Source: Pteria penguin
Lineage: Eukaryota; Mollusca; Bivalvia; Pterioida; Pteriidae
Reading direction: 5' to 3'
Length of the DNA stretch: 64,000 bases
Assembly (NCBI GenBank): GCA_035048485.1
Contig: CM068590.1
Span: 4,712,093-4,776,092 of the forward strand
The notes beneath the pieces are model-generated. The model saw nothing but the letters and a program-made list of their open reading frames with translations. It had not been told where the DNA came from and made no database searches. The position numbers and the translations under genes are program-made. Shown in pieces: positions 45,011 through 56,140 of this stretch. The stretch's first letter is position 1. Every line of letters begins with the position of its first letter.

Positions 45011-46010
45011 TTAAAGATGAAAGGTTAATATTCAAGGCTCAATACAAAAGTATTAAAAAGCCCGACAGGTAGTTGACACGTCAAATATTGCATCAAATCA
45101 TTAGTATATTCATTTTGTTGTGAATTCCTTCTTGTACTCAAAACAGCAGTATACACGTTCTAATTAGACCAATTTATCTGAGATAATTCCCTCAATTCAT
45201 ATCGAGGCACCTTTTGATCAAATGCATTCAATCGTGTAGGCCTTTTCAAAAAGATATGCATGCCATTCGTTGCACCCATTTAAATGCAATTATCTGCGAC
45301 CTGAAGGGTGTACAGTTCAATCATTTTCGCCGTAGACCATATGCTGGCTATAGTTAACACTATTCCAATCTATTTTAAAGGACTGATTTATCAATTGCAT
45401 AAAGAGTTACGTTACGCCACTTCACTATTACTTTACGTAGATCTGCTGACATCTGTCTGATGTATTGCAGAGAAAATTTAACATTTTGCTCTGGACCCAT
45501 CCGTGAGGGATGTTTTACATATCACGTTTACCATGACACATGACTTGGTTTTCATTGCCTTATCCGAAAGACAACTATTTTTCCCTGTATAAGAACTTCA
45601 CAAACATTTTGATTTAGAAGGGGGATGCCACTTGAGTGTTATTTGGCAATGTTAATAGACATTCACATTTCATGACTTCTTTTTAAAAATCTGTTTGTAA
45701 CATACATTGTTGCTACAATTAGCACTGTGGTATATGTAAAGGAATTCCCAATAATAATATCGAAGTTTTTAATCAACCGCATTCAGTAGTCCAGTCCCTT
45801 TAAATAGTATATATATATATAATGATTGTTGACGCTCTATTGCACTTCTTTCAAATTTTCATTACCTGAATATAATACCGGTTATACACATTAAAGGTTT
45901 TCAAAATGACCTTCTTGTAAATTTAGTTGTAATGTAGATTTACTTCTTCTGCCACTTATTTTCCCTGTCAAAACAAAAGTAAACATGACATCTATGATAT
46001 CTACAAGTGA
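45011..46010 (-). promoter_or_regulatory. Promoter-side block of N5
   Basis: Aligns with 12161-13250. The internal duplication (GAATTCCC...TATCGA...AACCGCATTCA) is seen near 45190-45230 and 45740-45790. Confidence 0.4.
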
Positions 46011-48168
46011 ACAAATAGTATTATCATGCCTTTTTATTTTTTGTTTTGTTTTCTTTTGTTTTGCTTTTCTTTTTCTTTTCTTTTGTTGTTGACGTGGTTT
46101 TGATTTCGCTATTATGATGAGTTTTTGTGGATTTTTCTTCCTATAATTATTATTATTATTATCATTATTGATGTTGTCCTCGTCGAAGTTGTTGTTTTTG
46201 TTGTTGTTCTTCTTCTTCGTCTTCTTGTTATCATTTGTTGCTTTAGTTTTTTTTTCTACCATTGCTTGACATAACTTTAGGTCGTATTAAATATCTGCAG
46301 CAAACGCTTCCAAATTGTATTGTATTTATTTTAACATTAAAATTAAATATCTAACTAAACTCACTATCTCCACAAGTTTTCTCTGCCATAAAATTTCAAG
46401 AATTTTCAGTTTTCCATATTTCGCGGTCCTTAATTTTCGCGGTTTTATGATTGTTTTACACTATACTAGTAATACACGTATATATCATCTCATCAGCATA
46501 TAGAGTCTAGGTAATGAGGTAAGATAAGGTAAAGGTTCACACTGTGATGATGTAGAGATAAAAAATCACATGAGTTTAGAACAAGTCAAATGGGCTTCAT
46601 AACATAAAAACATCAACTGAACATAACTAGTAAACATTAAGTAAAACGAAATGACTAGAAAGGAAACTGCTTATCAACTTTGTGTTTTAATAATTAAAGG
46701 AACACATGAACAAATAGTTCTGGATCAAAGAAAACAACTCCGGTATCCGGATATATATTTCGCTGCTTTAAATTTCGTTATTTTTTATCACTCGCAAAAT
46801 TCGCGAAAATTAAGGTAAAAAATTTAGGGGTTTACACTATTAGCGTTAACAGAGGAAAGGTGGAACAATTGATCTTTGTTGATTTGACCTGAGTTTAAAA
46901 AACTAACATTCTTTTATATAAAACGAATTCGTTAATTATTCAAGTGTAATATTAAACAAATTGGTTTGCTATATATATATATCTATGCAACCTGGGGACG
47001 CTTACTCCTCCCGGGCACCTGGTGTCGATTTTATTGGGGTTCGCATTTGTCTGAATATGACACCATACAGAATAGTGTCCTATTATTCCATGGACTATGA
47101 GATATGGTTTACCATTTGGTACTTCTTCGTTTTTCACTCCTTGTATTTCTGTGGAGTATGAAGTATTCAGCAAGACCCCAGTTTCACCACCATTGAATAT
47201 ACAATTTAATAAATCATGCGTTTATAATCTTGCGAAAACGCCGATCAGTAGGCAAAAACCTTCGGAGGTCACAGAGGGCGGCGATATAACTTCGTAAAGA
47301 ACTATGGACTGAGTGGTGTCACATTTCCAACCTGGGGGAGATCAAGTTATCACTGGTTATTTCCTTATTTAAAATATCCGACATTATGCCACATCTTTCT
47401 AAAAATGCACCCCATTCCTTTACAGGACAGCACCTCGCTTGTATTGTGAATTCCATCATACGCACGACCGCTCAGAAGTACATATACATGTATACCATAC
47501 AAAAATGTACATAATTGTCTGTATTGACATTCCTTCCCTTGGACACTTTATTTTTACATCCTAACATCCCTACAGAAACTAAACGCTTAAAAAACCGCGT
47601 GTGTAAATGTATGTAAAAGATATATCTACTTTTATATACTTCTTGGCCCCCATGAAAATCTCCATGATTTTTCAAATAATTCTTTCTGGTTGACACAGAT
47701 AAAAAGTAAGTGGCAATTTTTGTACAGGCTTCACTGAAAAAAATAATGTAGAGGGTATATAACTTCTTGCACTGTGACAAAACTTCCCATGCTCATTTCC
47801 AGTGTCCTTTAGTTTGAGCAATTTCCTGTATTTTATATATGCATGTTTTACGATAGCCTCTTTCCAGATGAAATTCTTTAAGGCACTTACACGTTTAATG
47901 TCGTCGTTCTTACATTTAGTGTAAGAAAAATACATTTAAGGCAACACATTGCATTAACGATACACAACGACAATCTACAAATGCCCAAACCACTTGGAAA
48001 ATATACCATATCAAGTCGGCACTTGCAATTGCTTTTAGAATGCATTGAAATTTTTAACTTGAACTTAAATTTCAGTTTATGTTGTAGCTTTTTGTTTGCT
48101 TTGAATGACTATAACAGGGAGTTAACAAAGACAAGTGTCAATATTGTCCACACATCAAAGCTGTCGAG

Positions 48169-48381
48169 GTGGAACGAACACGGAAAATGACCATGGACCC
48201 TGAAACACTGCATGAACTGCACCTCTCACGGTCAAGGCCAGATGCTGAGGACTATAAGAGAACCGTCCTGGACTTCAGTCAGAGCCTAACACCGAGGTCG
48301 CTAGATCCACCTTTCTACTCTAATGTGCTATTAGAATGCTGGGGGATTTTGCATTTTCCTAAAATCTTAAATAAAATATAA
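48169..48381 (+). other. Exon-like open stretch, unidentified
   Basis: Encodes MERTRKMTMDPETLHELHLS then RSRPDAEDYKRTVLDFSQSL before drifting into AT-rich sequence. The composition of the first 45 residues is protein-like and more GC-rich than the flanks. I do not recognise it, and no partner exons are seen. Could be a degenerate exon or a transposon fragment. Confidence 0.25.
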
Positions 48382-49402
48382 TAAGAGTCATCCATTTGCC
48401 CGATTTTGCGGAAAATCTGAGTAAAATAAAAGCTTTGTACAATTTTAACGTCATAATACTGAGACGTCACAATGCCAACATTAACGTCATAATGAGCTTA
48501 GCCGTCCGTATCATCCGTTAGGCGGCGCGTGTAATATGTGTACTTTGAGTTAAAGAAGACGTTTGACGTAAGCAACCTTAAGTCGTCATGAAAACGTTTT
48601 AATGTTCTTTACGTCATTTTTGTGGGAATACATTTTATTTCCTTCCTTAACATTAGGACTGCAAATAATGGCGGCCATGTCAATTTAAACCCAGGGAATT
48701 GTAGCATTTGTACAACATCTGATCTCACATATTACGGTGATTAACGACTGTTTATGGATTATTGTATATATCTTATGATTGGAGTCACGCAGAAGCGTAT
48801 TTTCTTTCTTTCTTTCTTTCTCTTTTTTATCTTTTCTTCTTTCTTTCTTTTTCAACAATTCGTGCATAAAGATACACAAATTATACAGAAAAATTGTGAA
48901 TATTCTTACAGCATTTGATGGAACTACTGTACATACCTCGAAATACGGATGCACTTGCACAAGCACTAATATTCTGTTGTACTCCTAAGTCTTCGAGTGT
49001 TTGATATATTTATGCTGGAATATCATTCGACACTTCATCAGAGTTTCCAAAGAACATGCATGTAATGTCTGCTGCCTGGCTACATTTGTATCAAAGTAGA
49101 AAAATTTGACAAAAACAATGTGATACATTTCTGCTATTTTGCGTATGACATGAAATATTTATTTTGAGAATTCCAATCATTTGGCCACGAGCATCACTGA
49201 TGAGACATAAGTTGCGCATATGTCACACTAAATTACAAGGTATATATGTTCTATATTTATTAAATGCTTCATAATTCTTTAAAACCCCAGATCACCAACA
49301 TACATGTATATGTATTTACGGTGTTCAAGCTCATAACATACTCTTCGTTTGATAAATATGCTATACATTGTGAAGTCTTGAGTCCTTTAATTGCAATGGC
49401 AA

Positions 49403-49530
49403 TAAAGTGCATGACATTCACTTCGTATAATATTCTGTATGTGATATTATACATGCAGAAGAACAATAAAGTGCATGGCATTCACTTTGTATAATATTCT
49501 GTACGTGATATTATACATGCAGAAGAACAA
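49403..49530. repeat. 64-bp tandem duplication
   Basis: Two copies of AATAAAGTGCATGRCATTCA...TATACATGCAGAAGAAC differ at three or four positions. Confidence 0.9.
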
Positions 49531-50054
49531 TTAATGAAACATCCATTTTATGTTAAGGCATGTCCCATCTTGCCATCATCCCCGATTATATCCATTTGCA
49601 TGTGGCAGAAGAATAATTTACAACATCAAGAAATCCATTTCAAGGCAAAGTAAGATCTTGCTTGTTTACAAACCAGACAGAAGTGCAGCTAATATAATAT
49701 CTTTTATTCTTTGATTTCAACAGTAAAAGTAATAGTATGTTAATAATTATTGTTTTAAAGTAAGATAACAATTCATATTAATTCATGAATATGACTTAAA
49801 TATTGTCAACTGTGACGTTAAACAAATTTTGTACGTTTTCTTTCATATAAGAGGATGAACAAAAATGAACTTCAGTGTCAAAAGAACAAGGACACATGTG
49901 AAGTTGCAGGGGGATCACGCTTTGTGTTGACCTTGTTACGTATGTAATGAATTGTGGAACTAACACAAATGTACAAGTAATATACGAAAGTAAGTGGTGT
50001 AACATGACTATGGCACTAACAACAATGTACCAGAGTGGACACTCACGGACCACT

Positions 50055-50132
50055 GAAATTCAGAGATGAGACCAGGTGCCCGGGAGGAGTGGTCGTCTCC
50101 TGTTTGGCTAGCCACACTCGCCGTGAATGCCC
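50055..50132 (-). repeat. Single 43-bp-family module, reverse orientation
   Basis: Reverse complement reads GGCATTCACGGCGAGTGTGG then CTAGCC...GGGCACCTGGTCTCATCTCT and CTGAATTTCAGTGGTCC, i.e. the start phrase, one unit and the end phrase. Confidence 0.75.
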
Positions 50133-50429
50133 TGAAATACAGACGAAACAATATAATTCAACACTATATATATATATATGAATGTGAACAAACACTTAAG
50201 TCAAGACCTCCACGAGGAATTTCAAAATAGCGTTTGAAGTTAACTGATGTTACTAATATAAAGACGATGGATAAATCCAAACTATAATTACATTTTTGAA
50301 AATCCATTTTTAACTTTGTAAGGTATCTTTCTTACTGAACCTGTGCACTGGGGAATTTACCACCAACGAGAAACCCTTGCTTATTCTTTGTTATTATAGA
50401 ACAGAATTTCATTTGTATCAGTTACAGGG

Positions 50430-50653
50430 ACCGGTTTGACCCTTTTCCCTTATTGATTGCCTCTGGTGATGTCAAGGTTGTTGTGTGTCCAAAGGACCAG
50501 AGAACAGATATAGGGTACTGGAAACATAGTGAACCTACTCACTCAAATAAGCAGGTAAAACATGAAATAGGAGGTGTCCGAGATTGTGGAGATGTTTTCT
50601 GGTACGGCGTTCTGTCTGGAATTAACAGAGGAATGATCCACACTTCGACGTGA
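50430..50653 (+). other. Possible unidentified coding exon(s)
   Basis: Follows TATCAGTTACAG, a good acceptor at about 50427, and stays open to a TGA at 50651-50653. It reads DRFDPFPLLIASGDVKVVVC, then PKDQRTDIGYWKHSEPTHSN, and beyond it GVRDCGDVFWYGVLSGINRG. An internal AAGCAG|GTAAAAC could be a donor near 50552. Amino-acid composition is protein-like but no family comes to mind and no other exons are evident. It may be an orphan exon or a transposon piece. Confidence 0.3.
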
Positions 50654-51769
50654 TCAATTTCATAAATATTATCCTCAGGGTCATGGTAATATGTCCATCA
50701 TGGGATGCACAAGCAGTGACTTTGTTTTCTAGACTTCTGCTATAGCTAGTCGCAGCAACTTTTTATACGAGGAATCAGAATGTGTCGCAGTCATGTTTCT
50801 GAAACTGTTAGACTTCTTTAGAACCCATATTGGTTTGAAGTATAGCCATTCTTGTTCATCAAGTGCAGTAAACATAATAGCTATGTATGATACCTGATAT
50901 GATATTGTACCGAGTGTCTTCGAAAAATATACTTCAACAATTCTCAGATAAATTCTCATGTACAACCTCTTACAACTGGCATCTTAATATATCATAAACT
51001 ACAGAAATGTTAAATCATTAATGTAATACTGTTCATGTCTGTTCATGTCAAGGAGTATGTGGATTCATAAAAATGTTAAATACTTGATTTGATTAAATAG
51101 TTTCATAAATTGCAAAATTGTACAAATTAGATTTAATTTGAAGCACGTCTATAAATTTGCAAATTATCTCTTTAGACTTAATCAAATCAAATTTATCAAC
51201 AGGTCAAACTGTATTTAGCATTGCTGAAAATATTTCTTCGAGATTTTATGAACACTCCATCATACGCTCCTGATTTCTTCCTTTGGGGAGGGATTTTCTT
51301 TATGAAGACTCCTCTTCTCCTTCAAGAGGGGCCCATAATCACTCTAGACACCAGGCACAGACAAAACTATTAATATTACCATGATTTAACCTCAGATAAA
51401 TTATATATATTTCAATTATATGCATATTTCAGTTATATAAAACAATGACATCATGTCCTAAATCATATCACCTTTAATCCAGCTGCATGTAATTTCAGCA
51501 GGTATTCAAAAGACAGGTATTAAGGAGACACAAACCTCGGGATACATAAAAATCGCAATTTGCCTCAGAAAAAAATCCAGTTGTATATGGAATTAAATGA
51601 ACATTTACTTAAGATATTCGATTTATTCTTTTGGGGTAAACAAGATATTATTGAGATCAAGTGTTTTACTCTGATGCAACTGTCAAGGGATAAACAACGA
51701 TGATTAATGACGTAAATTTAAACTTTATTTATTTTACAACGATTAAGAAACAAGTTAACAACTTATATA

Positions 51770-51957
51770 AATCTTGCTCGTTGGCACGGATCTTGGCGTA
51801 AGGGTGTCGTTTGTGTGGGAGGAAACCGGAGTACCCGGAGAAAACCCACAAAGCCAGGTTGGTGACAGCCCCACCATCTCACGTACCACACCGGGAATCG
51901 AACCCGGGTCGCATTGGTGAGAAGCGAGAGCGCTACCAACTGCACTACCTGGCCCCC
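51770..51957 (-). repeat. tRNA-derived SINE with conserved central domain
   Basis: On the minus strand GGGGCCAGGTAGTGCAGTTG, then GTAGCGCTCTCGCTTC and GGGTTCGATTCCCGGTGTGG form a tRNA-like head with good A and B boxes. It is followed by a body that contains GTGGGTTTTCTCCGGGTACT then CCGGTTTCCTCCCAC. That body motif is shared by SINEs of many marine animals (family memory; superfamily name not assigned). Confidence 0.8.
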
Positions 51958-52502
51958 ATTAATGACATACATAATACTCATCTGCTGTGGTATAGTGCAG
52001 CAAGATTTACATTTCGGTGAAATATGTTATGTCCATGGTCATGATGAGACACTGAGAAAAAACAACATCCACCTTCCATGTCCTCCTGCATTTGGGCAGC
52101 TTCATCAAATGTCAGACAGCATAATGTGGAGATGGTGATAGAGTGACAAAAACATGATTTATTGATCATGCATATATTTGCTAGGTTGTGCCTGAAGGCT
52201 CGATCGTTCTTTCGTGTCTACCTCTTCCGGCTACTACTTGTATGTGAATATTGTTGGAGTATAAACTTAGTCTACGTACTCTCGGTCGTACTCCTGCCAC
52301 ATCGAGTCCCACACAAAAATGGCCGGACTACACGAAAGACCTGTCTGTTGGCTGCCATAATTTTTTTGATTAATCAATGACTATCCAACTTCCTCCATTT
52401 TGTTTAGCGAAATTAAAAGGACTATACATCCTTCGTTCTTTTTAGCGCTATTTGAGAGGTTGGTGCACAGTCCCGCAGTAAGGCCAAAACAGTCTATTGT
52501 CT

Positions 52503-54117
52503 TCAGTATTTCACTATGTTCACATTTTTACTCAACTCCCCGATCCAAGCGTGTCCCTCGCTTTCTACATCAATGTAATATGGCTCCTCCAGCCCAGGAG
52601 GCTGTATATACTGGAGGAAATTGCCATCTTTGTCCAGGACGTGTATTCTCTTGTGGCTCCAATCCGTGAAGAGGACGCGGCCACTGATGTCTGTAGTAAT
52701 GTCCCGCAGATAGAATATTGAGGGAGGGAATACTGTATACTTGTACCGTAGTTTGTGGTCTTTATCAAAGGCTAGCAGTTTATTTCTTCCTAGCACTTTA
52801 TTACTACCATTGTCACATACGTATATATCCTCGTTAACTTTATTCACAGCCACTCTAAATGGAAAGGTAAACAACTCTGGATCAAATTCATGTATAATAT
52901 CCCCCTTACTACTGTACTGGACTACTCGGCGATACCTGTGATACGTCACGATGACGTCACTATTATGTACCGAACAAATTCGTGTACTGTGTAGAGAATA
53001 ACGGCGTTATTCTCCATGACGTCGCTACCTTTGATGCTGACACGATACGCTTAATGTCACAGTCACTGAAGAGAACGTCTCCCTGTGGAGTGACGGTGAC
53101 GTCATCGAATCTGGACTCAGTGTGTATGGTATTCTGTATGGTACGATCACGGTCCACCAGCTGTACACAGTGTTGACCAGTCTTCACCCAAGACAGACCC
53201 GATGACGTGGTACAGGCGATGAATGGATAGTCATCACCAGGATGGAATGATGATACTAGTACTGGCGTGGATAGTAATGACGTAACAGACGCGGACTCTT
53301 GCTGTGATGGTTCTTTACTACCTGTTACTTCTGGGACATTGCTTGACAATTTCTTTTCAAAATTTTGAACGGCAATCTTTAGTATTCCAATCATGGTTGA
53401 TATACTTTGAGTATCAATATGGCCTGGAGTGTAACTGAGAGGTAACACTTGAGAAAGGATTGGAAGGGCTTTCATATCGGTAATATCAAGAATGTTGATA
53501 TCATTTATTTGTACAAGTTCTTCCAATTGTCTAACATTTCTACTGAATTCCTCATACTTGTCATTTATTGTTTTTTCTTGTGTTTGAAGGGTCATTTCTT
53601 GGTTTTCGACGATTTCTGTAAGTTTCCTTCCTACTTTCTCTAAGGCTTTATCTACGGCTCCATGAATACGAGCCGCATGCGCCACCTATTCTTGGTCAAT
53701 TTTCTCGATGACGTCTTTGTACACATGCGTCATCTGTATAGCCTCGTCCAAAAGATTTTTCCATTGGGTCAGGCTTTGTTGTAAAGGCCCCTGCAAATCA
53801 TTTGTTTCGCGGACTTTCTTATCACCAACGGCATTTTCAATTTCTTCTAAGTCATATCCCTTATGTGATGTGGTAGAACATTTCACACAACATGCTTCAC
53901 TGCAAGTCCTGCACCAAAGTACATTATTTTCTGTGTGTCTCTTGCATACCCGTTCTCTTCTTTCTGAATACGGCGCAAACTTGTGAATTTCTTCTTTCTT
54001 CTTGTATTTCTCTTTACATCCCTTACAAAGAGCATCCTCGCAATTCAGACATTTATATCTTGCCGGGATCTCACAGTCGGTGACGTCACAAGGTAGTGCC
54101 TGCTGAAAATCTGCCAT
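52503..54117 (-). pseudogene. N6: B-box/coiled-coil/NHL TRIM-like pseudogene with promoter lost
   Basis: The ATG at 54117 (MADFQQALPC) opens 143 codons with an intact double B-box: Cys10, Cys15, Cys23, Cys26, Cys31, Cys34 and then CKRH...CRTC...CCVKC...SHKGYD. An in-frame TAG at 53686-53688 (after KIDQE) interrupts the coiled coil; the frame then continues 240 codons through the coil, linker and first NHL blades. An 8-bp deletion near 52980 (after STQYT) shifts it, and the last 149 codons run to TGA 52503-52505. A seven-residue insertion (KVLGRNK) sits in the blade where other copies read TDTGTxKL. Acceptor TTGTAG at 54122-54124. Length as in N5. Pseudogene, or an allele with sequencing errors. 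Confidence 0.87.
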
Positions 54118-54804
54118 ATTTCTACAAAACAAAATGACGTTATCGTGCAAAACTAAAATAAAATAAAATAAAATAAAAATGTGGTCAAAAAAAGGCAACT
54201 CGTACATCTAGAAAAAATCGGATTACAAATATATGGACAGTAGGTCTCATTATTTTCATCAACACATTAAGCCATTGTTTATGTAGGCCAAAAAAATTCA
54301 TAACCTTTAAATCGACAAAGATTTACAGCAAAAATGAATGTTCAAAAACCTGTAAACAGATCTGGATGGAAACACAAAAGAGACCATGAGTACTTCATTC
54401 CTAATAAGTTTCATCAGAAATCCTAGCCGTAGTTCTATAGCAGAAATTGAAATTGAAATTGTGGGAAAATGTTTCAACCTCTCCCTACCCCACTTTTTTT
54501 TTTTTTTTTTGGCTGTCTTAAAAAATTCATGTAAAATCCATAAACTGGCATATTATGGTTACGATTTATCGATCATCTTTACATATTGACAAAATTCTTT
54601 CACAGTAACATTCTTTATCATAATTATGATTAAAGAAAACTAAACAAAAGCATCATTTTCACCTAAAAGAGAAAAGCTGCACTTTTGTGAATTGAAATCA
54701 CTAAGTCTAAAAAAGCTAAAATTTTAATGTGTCGGTGTGACGCAAATGCCCCTGCTGGCAGCTAAAGTAGTAAAATATAATTGCCGGAGAACTAATATTT
54801 GAAA

Positions 54805-55195
54805 ATTCAAGAAATTTCTAATGTTCATGTATTTACTCTGTCAAAGATTATCGGACCACACCCATATTTGAACTTGACCTGCATCTTCCCTTGAAACAAT
54901 TATATACCCAATATCAATTTAAACCATCAAACCTTCAAAGAGAAAATGAGCGGAAACTGTCATTTTAAAGCAATTTTCTATGTTCAAGGGACATAACTGT
55001 CAAAAATTACCGAACCACACTCATATTCCAACTTGAACTGCATCTTCCTTTATACATCTGTATACCCAATATCAATTTAATCAATCAAACAATCAAACAG
55101 AAAATGAGAAAATCTGTCATTTTAAAGAAATTTTCTATGTTCAAGGACAATAACTCTGTCAAAAATTACGGGACCAACACCCAAGTTCATAAAAC
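54805..55195. repeat. About 155-bp tandem repeat, 2.3 copies
   Basis: Units run from TTTCTATGTTCAAGG through AACTCTGTCAAAAATTACCG, TGAACTGCATCTTCC and ATACCCAATATCAATTTAA to CTGTCATTTTAAAG. Confidence 0.75.
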
Positions 55196-55439
55196 ATATG
55201 CTCCGTATAGCCTTAATTCACAGAGTAACAAAGCTTTTCTAAATTATAAATTTCATAACTCCTATAAATATTACCAGTAGTGACCTTGCCTTTTCACGTA
55301 TTGACCCTCAAATCTATAGGAATCCTTCCCTTTTATTAACATTTAAATAAAAGAACTGCACCTGTAAAATATGTGAAATATGATCAAATTCTGAGGAGCA
55401 TCTAATAATATATGATAATCACATGGAAACCAATATTTT

Positions 55440-56140
55440 CAGTCTTTCAGATGTGACCTTGACCTTTGATCCTTTGACCTCAAAACAATACGGTTTTCCC
55501 ATTTTGATGATTATGCAATTTGGTTTCAACATAATGAAAGTTACTGGAGTAATCATCCGGACACAATTAATAAAAGTCTATCTTCGTCAGCTGGGACCTT
55601 GACCTTTGATCCTTTGACCTCAAAACAATACGGTTCTTTTCCTTTTGATGAGTAAGCAATTTGGTTTCAACATAATGAAAGTTACTTGAGTAGTCATCCG
55701 GACACAATTAATAACAGTCTACCTTCGTGAGCTGGGACCTTGACCTTTGACCTTTTGACCCCAAAAATCAATAGGGTTCTTCTTCTCTCAATAAGTAAGC
55801 ATATATCTAAATTTGATTTCAATATGATGAAAGGTACTCGAGCTATCATCCAGAAACCAATAATTACAGCATATTTTCATCAGCTGTGACCTTGACCTTT
55901 GACCTTTTGACCCCAAAATCAATAGCATTCTTCCACTCTTGATAAGTAAGATTTTATCAAAATTTATGTTAATATGATAAAACGTACATTAGTTATCTTG
56001 AGAAAATAATAATTACAGTCCATTTTCGTATGCTGTGACCTTGAACATCGACCCTTTGACATCAGAATCAAAAGGGTTCTTCCGCTTTTGATAAGTAAGC
56101 ATAAATCCAAATTTGCTTACAATACGTTGAAAAGGACTTG
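55440..56140. repeat. About 147-bp tandem repeat, 5 copies, with TGACCTTTGACC cores
   Basis: Each unit contains GACCTTGACCTTTGAYCYTT followed by TGACCYC, then AATMRATAGGGTTCTT and GATAAGTAAGC, at 55447, 55594, 55735, 55885 and 56035. The last core is degraded. A GACGGAAGGACGGAAGGACG run follows the array at 56170. Confidence 0.85.

Larger units (their letters stand above)
46011..52502. other. Long intergenic interval between the N5 unit and N6
   Basis: I find no convincing gene. Contents: T-rich and trinucleotide simple repeats (46030-46260), inverted TTTCGCGG/CGCGAAAATTAAGG sequences (46410-46830), single 43-bp-family units (46985-47025 and, reversed, 50055-50132), two exon-like stretches (48169-48381, 50430-50653), a CTTT-rich tract (48800-48860), a hammerhead-like block (49183-49260), a 64-bp duplication (49403-49530) and a SINE (51770-51957). 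Confidence 0.5.

Noticed and set aside
45891..46262. Long minus-strand frame rich in Asn and Lys
   Set aside because: It is a translation of T-rich, TTG/TTA/CTT simple repeats; no conserved domain and no codon structure.
49183..49260. Active hammerhead ribozyme at this copy
   Set aside because: CTGATGA is present but the GAAA strand and cleavage triplet are missing.
1302..54117. TGACGTCA/GATGACGTCA sites in the NHL genes as CREs
   Set aside because: They fall on the conserved codons for DVTV and similar strands of the propeller, so protein coding explains them. Those in the MITEs at 61.9-62.2 kb are not explained this way.
54117..54207. N-terminal extension of N6 upstream of MADFQQ
   Set aside because: The open stretch upstream covers the intron end (TTTTGTAG acceptor) and an AT-rich tract; the other copies share only the ATG onward.
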